Assembly: GCA_022885665.1 (NCBI GenBank)
Contig: JAGQDJ010000130.1
Span: 1-64,000 of the forward strand
DNA length: 64,000 nt
Origin: Triops longicaudatus
Taxonomy: Eukaryota; Arthropoda; Branchiopoda; Notostraca; Triopsidae
Direction: 5' to 3'
Shown: one piece after another, positions 46,501-57,100 of the stretch
Layout of the letters: every line of letters starts with the position of its first letter
Numbering within the stretch: position 1 is the first letter of the stretch
Notes under the pieces: generated by a model
Database searches by the model: none
Seen by the model: the letters and a program-made list of their open reading frames with translations, nothing else
Told to the model about the DNA's origin: nothing
Translations under genes and position numbers: made by a program

Positions 46501-49500
46501 TGACGAGCTGAAAAAACAGGCTTCCGACTTAAAATCGAAGTTGGAAGAGCTCGAGACTGCGGTCACTCAGAAAGACAAGAAGCTCAAAGACATGGTTTGC
46601 TTTTCTTTTCAAGTTCTATTCCTTTCTTTCCTGAATATTTACTTACGCTATGTTTTTTTTTTTCCTTCTAAAAGGAATTAAGAGTTATAGTGGAGAATGA
46701 CTAATTGGTCTGTATAGGACTTGTTTGCCAAAGAAGAAGCAAAGAAAGCTATGGATGCGGCTGGTCGCAAAGCGGAGAAAGAAATCAAAGCTGCGCAAGA
46801 AGAGGTGGGTAGTTTGAAATCCAAACTCGAAGAAGCCGAACTCAAATTAAAGCAGGTAAATTTTCAATTGTTTGTTGTGCTTATCTTCCACTGTAACAAT
46901 TAAAAGTACATATTTATGTGCAAATTTAGAGATTTGAAAGCTATAGACTACAATGCTAAAAGTTTACAATAGTAAATTACATGTAGCTTATTTGTAAGAA
47001 TTTAACTAACCTAATTAAAAAGAGAAAATAGCCATATTAAAATGTTTGACTAAATCTGAAATTAACAGAAAATCAGAAAAATCTTAATCATATTAAAAAT
47101 GAAGACACTACGACGAAACTAAGTAGAATTCAAACATAAGTATTGTATCTAAGATTAGTACATATAGGCGTATAGCACTAGAGACTTAGGAGTTTAGAGT
47201 TATGAATCCAGTGAATATAAAACTGTGATTAGAGTACGTAATCCATCACGAATTGGAAATTTTAGAACGAGCAAGAACGTAAGTTGTTGAACGAGAAGTG
47301 TTCTAAGTTGGAAACTGACTGGCGACGAGAAAAGGACCAATGGCAGAGCAAGAACACCGACTTGGAACTGGAAGTGAAGGTAAACATGATAAAATCGAAA
47401 CGGAATAATGAGTAAATTTCGTCTTGATTTTTTTTTTGTAGGCTGAAAAGAAGAAACGCGAGCGTATCGAGAAAGAACATGACAAGGACTTGCAAGAGAA
47501 GGATGAGGAGATGATCCTAATGCGCGAACGGGTTAAACGCGCCGAACAGGAATCCAAGAATATCCAAGAAAAATTAGAACGCTTGAAAAACCAAGATACA
47601 CGCGTTGCTGGTAACGAAATCTTTTGTAAATCATACTAATGCCTTGAAAATATTCACACCTAAAATCAAAGCTGACTAACAATAATTTCGAGATTTCCTG
47701 GAACTATGCTAAGAGCGTACCGCAACTGACCATAACGAAGACACATAACACACAATCCCAAATATAATTCCCCCTCCCCTCAATATTTTAGAACTGGAAT
47801 TGGCTCTCGAGCAGGAACGGCAAGAGTACGAAGACCTCACTGCCAAATACGAATTACTGGAAGAGGATTACGTGGTTATCAAAGCTCGACTGGTCATGGA
47901 CAAGGAACAAATCGAAGAGTAAGTCGATATTTTTTATTTTAATCTCTCTGATTTTTTTTTTTATTTTTCGAGTTTTTTTTTTACTAGATACCGTAAACGA
48001 ACCTTTCAGCAAAGAATTTTCGGCTATATATAACTTGAGACCTGAGGGGTTGTGAGGTCTCAAGTTATGATTATATAAGGAAAAACCGTCCGATATCATG
48101 AATTTTGGTTATACCGACCAGATTTTCCATTTCAGAAAAAATTGATGTTATGAGATTCTGCTCTAATTCGTTATTTCTTAAGAAAATATTTTCTGCTTTC
48201 TAAAATTTTAATTTACCGCAGCATAAAACTTTTAGTTTCAAATAAACGTAAAGTGTTGTTAACAGTGATTTTTTCTTGGTTCCAGGGATCATTCGAAACT
48301 TGTGAAAGATCACGAAACACTGGAAGGCGAGTTACGGACCTTGCGTGAGACCTTCAATCACCGTCAAGATACTTGGATTAAAGAAAAGTTGGACATGCAA
48401 GTAAATAATTTCGCTTTATTCTTCGCTTTTTTATGATTTCTTTAGACTGTGCGTCAAATTCTTTGATTTTGAAAATTTGTAGGAAAAGGTGAAAGAACTG
48501 GAAGAGAAACTGAATCGCAGTTCGAGTGAAAACTGGCAAGGCGAACGCAATCGTCTGAAGACGCAATTAGAAGAGAAGAGTCAGTTGCTCGAGAAAGCTA
48601 AACGCGAGGAAGAAACTTTGCAAGACCAATTGTCCAACCTTCGCAAGGAAAACGACGAAATCAAACGAAAACTTGACGATTTCGACAAAGTCACCAAAGT
48701 CCAACGATCGATGACCGTCGACACCTCGGCGCACGACAAAGAAATCCGCGAACTCAAAAACAAGTAAACAGTGCCCTGTATATTTATAATTTGAGCTAAA
48801 TCGAATCTAAAAAAATGCGAGCCAAATATTAGAAGTTCAACACCAACATCGATAAAAATGTTTTTATGTGATTTAATTAAACAGATTGACCCAAGAAGAG
48901 AAGGCACATCGCTCGGAGATGTCCCAAGTCAAACTACGACACGACAACCGCTTAGCGTTACTCAACGAAGAAATGCACACGTACCAAACGCAATTGGAAA
49001 AAGCGCGCCGAGAACGCGACACTTTCAGAGAAATGCTGGAAGGAGCGCAAAAGATGATTGGTGAACTTAAGCGAGACCCCGCCCATCAACGAACGCTCTC
49101 CGATTCCGACTCCGCGCGTACCAAAGAGGTTTTAAACATATTAAATATTTTTTTTTTTGTCCAAATTCTTGAAAACTTTTAGAGGAAGAAAGATACTGTA
49201 AGAAAAACGGGACGTTCAGAGTTTGAACAACTACATATTTTTACGTATTATTAGTCAAAGTTTGAGGAATAAACAAAAATTAAAAAGCAATAACCGAAGA
49301 GAAGTGGTAAATAAAGAAAACCAAATTAAAGTATGTTTTACGTTAAGAACGTCTCTAAAGTTTTTCTTAAGCACGTTTCGTTGGAAAAAAAGCAGTGATG
49401 TACCACATACTGTGCATTTCACATATAATCTTAAACTCATTTACATTGCCACGATAGTTAATTTTATTGTTTAAGTAAATACTGAATTTTCAACCGCTAT

Positions 49501-52500
49501 TTTCGTTCGTAGATGGAAGACAATATGGAGAAAATCGAAGAATTCCACTCGAAAATCACCGATTTGGAAGACGAGCTAACGGAAGCTCGAATGGAAATAT
49601 CTCGATTGAAAACCGAAGCCATTAACGAAAAGTCCGCATGGGAGATCCGTGTTTCTGAGATGCAAACAAGAATCAACGAAATGGAAGAAGACAAAGTCAT
49701 GACAACCGGCCGAAGCCGCATTCCGGGAACCAAAACGCGTCTAGAACTGGCTTGGCAGAAAGAACGTGACGAAATGCAGCGCCTTCTGCAAGAAACGTCT
49801 ACCTTGGCGCGCGACTTGCGACAAACGCTATTCGATGTACAAAATTCGTGTACCTTTCATTTACCAATGCTATTTTTTTTTGTTTAACAAATTAACGCAC
49901 AATAGCGAGCAACAGCTTAGAAATAAGCTAACTTACGGGGGAAAATTGACACGATATATGATGGATATTTGAAGCTTTTCGATTCCAACATTCCTCTGTT
50001 ATTGCGCGTTTCGTATGCTTAAAGGCCGCGAAACCACACAAAGTAAATGTGAAAGACAACTCGTAAAAAAGAGTTCGCCATCTAGTGTAATAATATTTGC
50101 AAACCTAATGCTGCATCACGCTAATCTAACTCTTCTAATTTACAGTGCTTAAAAAAAAAAAAAAAAAAAAAACGAGCCCAACAAAGAGTCCGGTGCTAAC
50201 GGCACAGCACTGTAAAAAAGTGACGCTGGGAACAGTAGCGTTCCACAGAGCCTGAAGGTGGGATACACTCGCGAAACTGCCGTGGTGTTAGGTATAGGAT
50301 ATTTGTTGGGATCGTTTTTTTTTTTTTTTTTGGAGGGGGGGGGGAGTACCATATACCACATTTTCCGAGCACCTTTGTCGTAAACCGAGGAACATTTTTA
50401 CCCAGAAGCGCATTCCATAAGGATTACTAAACAATTCATGCTTTAACAGGTGGAGAAGGAGCGTGACAGAGAGCGTTTGGATGCCAAGAGGAAGCTGGAG
50501 CAAGCCAAGAAAGGTCTGGAAGAAGATCAAGAAGAAATGCGTCGGAAAGTGCAAGAACTGCAATGCGATCTCTTGGAACTTCGGGATGCCCATGCCAAAT
50601 TACGCACCACCTGCGAAAAATTGCGCAGGGACAAAGACCGATCGGAGAAAGAACGGGAGGATATGCGGTTACAGATGCAAGACTTGCGCCGTACTGAAAC
50701 GGATGAAGAACGCAAAGTCATCCGATTACTGGACGACGTCCAGAAAATGAAAGACCTATGTCCCTTGGTTATGGGCACGTATTTGACCGGTACTCGCTCG
50801 GAACCGAAACGTAAGTTCGAAAAATAACTCTTACAACAAGAAGAAATAAAATACCAATAAAAATATCAGTCAAAATATGAGGCACAACTAAAGTGGAGTA
50901 TTGAGAACTACTATAAAAACTTACAAATTACTGTCAAGAAATATTAGATATTACTACCAAGAAATATTACATATTACTAGCAAGAAATGATGAGAAATAC
51001 TGAAGAATTATGTAAAAGTAATAGGGAGAAATACTGAACATCACTTGCAACAAATGTTACGAAGAACTAGCAAAAAATATTACGACGTACTAGAAAGAAG
51101 TATTAAGAAGTACTAGTAAAAGTACTAAGAATTATTTGCAAAATACAGTATTAAGAATTACTTGTGAAGTACTTAGATACCGGTAAGAAATATTAAAATA
51201 CTGCCCAGAAATGGTAAAAATTATTAGCAAGAAATACCCAATATACTAGAAATACTGAATTAACAATAGTAAATAATCCAAACGTAACTCAAGTTAGAAA
51301 CTTGCATAACAAATCGTAAAAGTTAATATTTTATTAAGGGTTTCAATAAAAGCAGTTTAGAACATAGAAAGAATAACCTAGTACTACTTATAGGGCTATT
51401 GAGCCTGTTATTTTATATTTTTAGCTGTACGTGAAAGTCCTGGCGAGAAAGTGCGTGACGAATTTTTGGAAGCACTCAAGAATATTTCGCGTACTACCGA
51501 AGAACTTAAACGCGTTCATCGATTGGATGAACCGGACGTCAATAAACGTTCCATGTCTTTCCGCAGGTAAAGAGATTATTACTTAAATTTCTTACCTCTT
51601 AAAATTATATTCACTAATCTTTTAATCTTTTTCTGTTTTAAAGAGCGATGTCGTCTGCACCGGACGACACCAATAATTCCCATAGTACTAGCAGCAAACG
51701 TAACAGTTTGTACCGGCGAACTCAATCATTGGAACAGAGCCAAGCTCTCGACGAAATTGAAGTAAATTTATTCATTGAATCCGTTCTTTAAAACTTACTC
51801 GCGAATTTTTGTAAGAAATTATAATGATTGCTGTCATTTTAGAAAGAAGAACGCGGAAGTATTAGCAGTGTTCACTCAATTGGCGTCAGTACTCCCCAAT
51901 CTTATTCGAAAGTCTCCAGTAATGTTCGATACTCTACGTTACCTACACGTGCTCGTACCGTAGAACGAGATCAAAGTGTCGACCGGTAAGACTACTCAAA
52001 ATTGGAAAATAATTATTCGATTTGATTATCATTTATTTGTAAAGTCATAAGTGTGATTTGCTGTTTTGGTCTTTTTTTCCATTCTGACATTTTAGAACTT
52101 GTTTACTGCGTCCAGAATATTTTTAGCGTTTTTTTTTAAATATTCTACTATAAATTCTTTGTTAGGATGTCAACAACTTCGACCAAGAGTGAAATGATAC
52201 CACCGACGCCCGAAACCAAAAAGAAAAAGAGCTTAATTGGCAAAATTAAGCTGCTAAGCAAATCCAGGAGTATAGAAGAAACCAACACAGCCGATTCCAT
52301 TGTTACTGCAGGAATTAAGGTAATTGACGACTTCAGATTATCTTATTGTGCTATTTTTTTAAAAAAAATTATGTCACTCATAGTAAGAAACACGTAATGT
52401 TCATACCATTTTGATTGTTTGCACGCTTTAACAGGCACTTATGCCTGGTGTGGGAGATCACGGCTCAGATTTGAGTTTAGAATCGCGCGAATCACGCACA

Positions 52501-53455
52501 GACGAGAAGAAAGAGAAAGACAAAAAGAAAATGAAGGACAAAATTTCCGGTTTCTTCAAGAAAGGCTCCTCTTCCAGGACCAACAGGTTTGACAATTTAA
52601 AACAAGTTCCTTTCGATTTTGAAAATTTTCCTGTGTTCTAGTATGGAACGCTCAGACTCGTTCGAAAGCTACGCACCAGGTGACGAGTCTCGTGACCGAA
52701 GGAGTGCGTCAACTCAACGACCGTTAATGCGACAAGACAGTAACGGTAGCACTAGCAGCGTGGCTGCTACTACAGCACCATCTCCTGCTCCCTCCGTAAG
52801 TTAATGAATTTCTGCAGAAAGCCTTAAACGACTTCAATTAAAATAGAAAAAAAAGAAACCGAACAAATGTAGGTCATAATCTCATTTAGTTTTCTCTATG
52901 TGTACCACTTTCGGTGAGCAGTCTCTGCATTTACATAATAGGCTCATCATAACGAACCCTTTTTATAATGCATTGTCGGCTATAGTAGACACATTGTAAA
53001 GTTCCTTGTTCAGTAAATATGCGGAAAAAGAGTATGTTATAGCAAACTTCGGATATATCGGGCAATTTTTTGGTTCCCAAGGGGTTTGTTGTAACGAGAT
53101 TCTACTGCATTATATCTTTTGAATATTTCTTAATTACTATTTGTTTTCAAGTTAATTTTGATTTGTTGGGTATTTTTATTTTCTCTTAATTATTTCTTAT
53201 TTTTCTTAGATGAGAACGGTGCCGGATCCTCGGAGTAGTGCTCACGCTTCGGCCACGCCTACCAAGCAAATCCCCGCCAACGAACCACAACCGACTCCCG
53301 GTTACGCTCCTTCCATGTCTCCGTTAGGTTATTCAGCTTTGCTTTCAAATACCAGTACCCTTCCACGAAGGAGTCGAGCAGTAACTAACCGATCCAAGAC
53401 AACAGATCTACGACCGGTATTACACCCACAAGGTTCACAAGAAACCAACGTTTGA
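40573..53455 (+). CDS. MTCL/SOGA-family coiled-coil microtubule protein, 28 exons, 2,132 aa
   Basis: Homologue of vertebrate MTCL1/SOGA, which cross-link microtubules at the Golgi and cortex. Exons: 40573-40649, 40717-40836, 40931-40993, 41061-41213, 41297-41346, 42146-43263, 43437-43547, 43619-43706, 43765-44182, 44907-45828, 46189-46314, 46424-46594, 46718-46855, 47266-47379, 47442-47610, 47792-47918, 48286-48400, 48483-48763, 48885-49128, 49513-49836, 50450-50810, 51425-51566, 51644-51761, 51843-51985, 52166-52319, 52435-52586, 52642-52795, 53210-53455 (6,399 nt). The family core is at about 363-437: ENEELKKEMRQMVEEMDEM, then KNCRIIQFKLRKAERR. Further on come LREQLKFSEEEAQALRKKL and LIEQEAAILRTKISDLESEN. 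Coiled coil runs to about 1750; a Ser-rich basic tail follows. The N-terminus has WPTRCKRCFRDYKEH, a CxxC motif. An in-frame stop upstream supports ATG 40573. Family membership is judged from memory of vertebrate sequences. Confidence 0.88.
41559..41648 (-). pseudogene. Relic of an unidentified repeat protein, copy A (in MTCL-like intron 5)
   Basis: The minus-strand frame reads LEYLPSVQNEVLSIKFGF then RCTTIIRV. It matches a plus-strand segment at 56669-56758 (LEVLPSVSNELLNTEFGL then GCTTTCRV), with 16 of 26 residues identical by my count. The two sit in unrelated places, so they are likely fragments of one transposon family. Confidence 0.5.
44208..44710. repeat. Cluster of GAACCC-GGATGTAAGAGAC motifs in MTCL-like intron 9
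   Basis: Related copies lie at 44314-44330, 44377-44400, 44496-44518 and 44626-44648. An inverted copy at 44686-44706 reads GAACCCGGATGTAAGGGTC on the minus strand. A shorter GTATATAAGAGACCTC starts near 44208. Directed copies closed by an inverted one suggest a degraded transposon with subterminal repeats. Confidence 0.55.
48031..48067. repeat. Perfect 13-bp hairpin in MTCL-like intron 16
   Basis: TAACTTGAGACCT at 48031-48043 pairs with 48055-48067 around an 11-nt loop. A nearby GTTATGAGATTCTGCTC (about 48148-48165) resembles the ends of the TA-flanked MITE family. Confidence 0.65.
50151..50331. repeat. Inverted-repeat element with A22 and T17 ends in MTCL-like intron 21
   Basis: A22 then CGAGCCCAACAAA (50173-50185) on the left; TTTGTTGGGATCG (50302-50314) then T17 on the right, 12 of 13 stem bases paired before the homopolymers extend it. 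A G tract follows to 50344. It may be a MITE or retroposed snippet; no open frame. Confidence 0.6.
53087..53107. repeat. Right end of a TA-type MITE in the last MTCL-like intron
   Basis: TTTGTTGTAACGAGATTCTACTG type sequence, close to the right end of the element at 32421-32577 (TTTCGTTATAACGACACTACTG). The left end was not found. Confidence 0.45.
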
Positions 53456-53726
53456 TTGTATAAAAAAGAGACGCTTTGAACAAAAAATGCAAGAAATTTT
53501 CCCACGAAGAAACAATCATTGCTGTGCTGCTTCTATAATTACGCTCCCCACCATGCCTTACTTTTCCACCCCCATTTCTCTCGAAAATTTTTGCCTTTTT
53601 GTCCCTTTTCGCGCTTCTTTTCCAGTTTCCTTATTGTAGCTGAATACCAAAGTGCCAAAATGTCGAATGCAACAATGAGAATTTAGTCACAGCTAAGAAC
53701 AATACAGTTCGTCAATTCAAAACGTG

Positions 53727-53732
53727 AATAAA
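53727..53732 (+). terminator. Poly(A) signal AATAAA, MTCL-like gene
   Basis: AATAAA 272 nt after the stop; another AATAAA follows near 53752. The opposing serine protease gene ends at 54040. Confidence 0.6.
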
Positions 53733-54039
53733 AATACATGCTATATACATGAATAAAACATACAGTTAGCAAATTAGAGCATTTCTAGTAACACAATACT
53801 CTACATTGAGAAAGTGGGTCAGCAGATGACGATACCGTCGCTTAAGGGAACCTTTCTATTATTTTTCCCCACTTTCAAACGCGATAATGAACTTCAGACC
53901 ATTTTCCAAGTACGACTGCCGCTATTTTATTTTGCTTTCGTGTATGGAGATTATGTTCATGCTGATTAAGAGTTACTTCCATATCAGATTTATATAACTA
54001 TGAATACTCTTTGCGTAGTAAAGAAAGAGGCGGTACTTA

Positions 54040-54118
54040 TCATTCGGTCAAGGATGCGTTGACATGGTTTGATATCCAGTCCAAATACTCCGTTAACCGG
54101 ACATAAACACCTTAAGCA

Positions 54119-54154
<36 letters not shown>

Positions 54155-57100
54155 GAGGAAAATATTCAAGCAAACTCTTAAATATTTACCTGGATAATGT
54201 TTCTGTGCACAGTTTGACCCCCAACTTGTGACCCCAGCTTGGATCCAACTTCCGTCGTCCATTTTGCATTGTAACGGTCCACCACTATCACCCTATTCAA
54301 TTTAGCTTTAACAGCAACTTTTATGCAAGAGTGTTGGTTCACAACAAATTTTGATATATCATTAAATCCTTCAAACATATAAAAATATCTTAGTTAACTA
54401 CTGACGTATAACTATTGTCAAAAACAAGACTTGTCTGCCCGGTAGGAGGCGCCTGTTCAATATTTGAAATTTGGCGCACTAGCGCTTAAGTAAGGCCGTA
54501 ATTTGACACCGCACTAATTTAAGTAATAAATTGTACGTAAATAAAGAAATTTGTGCTTTTTTCTACTTTTAAGAAAATTATTTACGGAAATTAAGCAATC
54601 TTCAATAAATGGCGCAAAATAAATTAACATCTTGTTGAAATGTTCGTTAATGTTACATTACTGCGCAACTGGCAAATTTTCTTAAGACAGGGTCTACTGC
54701 ACGAACAAATGAGTGCAATAATTAGCCTATAGAATCCAAAAGGGGAAAAAGACCAGAAAAACGCTATGGAAGCGAGACAGTTTCAACTGCACTGCCAACA
54801 AACGAGCCAATGTTACTAATGCATGAAAGAAATACGAGACGGACCACAATTACAGTGTTGCTTGTCAAAGCAAGCATTTTCTTTCAAGCAAGAAAAGCAA
54901 TTCCTAGTCAAAGATTTAACGGAAATTGGGTAATGTTCTCCGTTTTACCACGCAAGGACCCATGCCTCCATCCACCCAACCGGCGCAAATCATCTTCCGG
55001 GTGACACGGTTAATGCGTCTGTATGTCTTCTGACATTCCCGGTTGGATACTACCGGAACTTGCACCTTCTGCAAGATTTGGACTTCAACTGGGTCACCCA
55101 TATCATCTAACAGGATCCCAGAAACAACAGAACCATTAGAAAAACGGCGAAAAAGTTCAAAATCCTTTCACCTAGCAAAAAAAATCACCTACCAAAAAAT
55201 AAATAAAAAAATAAAATAAAATTAGACAAATTAAAGTAGAAACATACTTGCTAAAAAGTAGTGGGAAAATGCAGATTAAACACTAAAAAACGAACTTAGA
55301 AAAAATACGCTAGCCAAGCATAAATAAACACAACAAATAAATTTACAAAACATACACACATTATACAATATTTAAAAGATATGAAATAAATATACCAAAA
55401 AATACTCGAACGGCAAATGTGAGAAATAAGTAAATTACAGAATAAAAAAATAATGGACGAAATACATTTTGAACGGCGAGCTTGGTGCTATCAGAAATAC
55501 TTAATATAAATATTAGTAAAAAAATATTTACCTTCTTTCGCTCTTCCCCACCCTGTAACTGTGCACAATCGTCCTTGGAAATTTTCATTCTTCGGCGGTA
55601 AACAAATTACATTGACTAGCTTGCTTTCGTCGGTCAGATTGACACTGTGGGACAGCTTTATTAATGCAACGTCATTCTTCCATGACTTCGAGTCGAAATA
55701 CTACCGTAATCAATAAGACTTTGTTATAGGTAAATCAAGCGAATTTTGGATAACAATCTGTTAAGGTAACTGCGACTTACGTCGTGGGTGACGATCCGGG
55801 AAACTGGGAAACTCTTGTCTTGGTTTACTTCGGCGGAGATATTTACAGTGCCGACTCGCACCATCCAATACGGCGGAGGTAACGACAATTGGAATACAGG
55901 ACTAACAAAACGTGGGAAAGGTTGACCAGAGAGAATTAGCTGCACAACAATCGAAATGGATTCACCCCAGAATAGAAACGTGACACTTACTCAATGATGC
56001 AGTGAGCTGCCGTGAGTACCCACGAAGGATGAATTAGTGTACCCCCACAATGGAATCCCAAATCACGGCCACTTAAAGGGTCTCTTTGGTGGATTGCAAC
56101 GTGCCATGGCCACTCACCAGGTAGACTCGAAGAACCACCCACAATCCGAACGTAGTCTCGGTGGTCATACTTAGATTCGCCGCAACCTTAAAGGAAAATG
56201 TATTGAAATTTGTAACCCAGCTGTGTGAATTTCAAACACGCTCAATAATGACTAAAATGAGTCGTTTTTAGTAGTTAACCTATTACTGTTTCAAAAATGA
56301 GAAGGTAAAAGACGAACTTCTACATCTTAAAAATATATAAATAAAAAAGAAATTGGAAAAAAAGAAATAAAGTTGAACAAAGTATTTCCCGAGTTTCAAA
56401 CACTTTTTCTAGACGAATCACGCAAGAATGTCTAACTCCCTGTAAATACGAAAGAAATATTGAGGCGTAACAGGACAGTGTGGTCACTTCTCTGCTATTT
56501 ATTTTCCAGGTTAGTTAGGAGAGGTTAGGTTAGGCTAGGTTAGGTTGGGTTAGGTTCGGCCATAACTTTAGCCTCCAATTGTTGTTAGTTGAACTTGCGT
56601 CTTGTCTTGTCAAACGAAGTGGTGCCTGCTTCGAGCGGACGAAACATAAGACAAGACAACCACGAAACTTAGAGGTCCTTCCAAGTGTATCGAACGAATT
56701 GTTGAACACAGAATTTGGACTTGGGTGTACGACGACCTGTCGTGTTTCGCCATACGGAAACATGTTAATTGCCTTTCATTAACAAAAGAATAGATTGTCT
56801 TACAGAAAACGTACAACTACATTCCCTGTCAACATTCGAAACACTCTAGCTCTGATATGTTAAAAAAGAAACGCCATTTTGTCCCAATCCTCAATGAAAG
56901 CAAGCAAAGGCAAACTTATAGGGCCGTGGCTTTCACATCTCCCATTTTCCTCCGCCGCGTTTGAGACTGTGAAATGGTTACGCAGTTGCCATATTGAATT
57001 TTACAATATTTCGGAAATCAGCAAGGTGTATTTATAACGAATCTTAGAGTGAGTTACTCTCTAGTTTATCGCCGACACAAAAAGGGGTTTTGCTTAATTT

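Noticed and set aside
55902..55939. Protease exon extended upstream to CTAATTCTC
   Set aside because: Joining it to the His exon creates a stop (GAC TAA). The acceptor at TTAG|TCCTG is in phase and gives the normal loop length.
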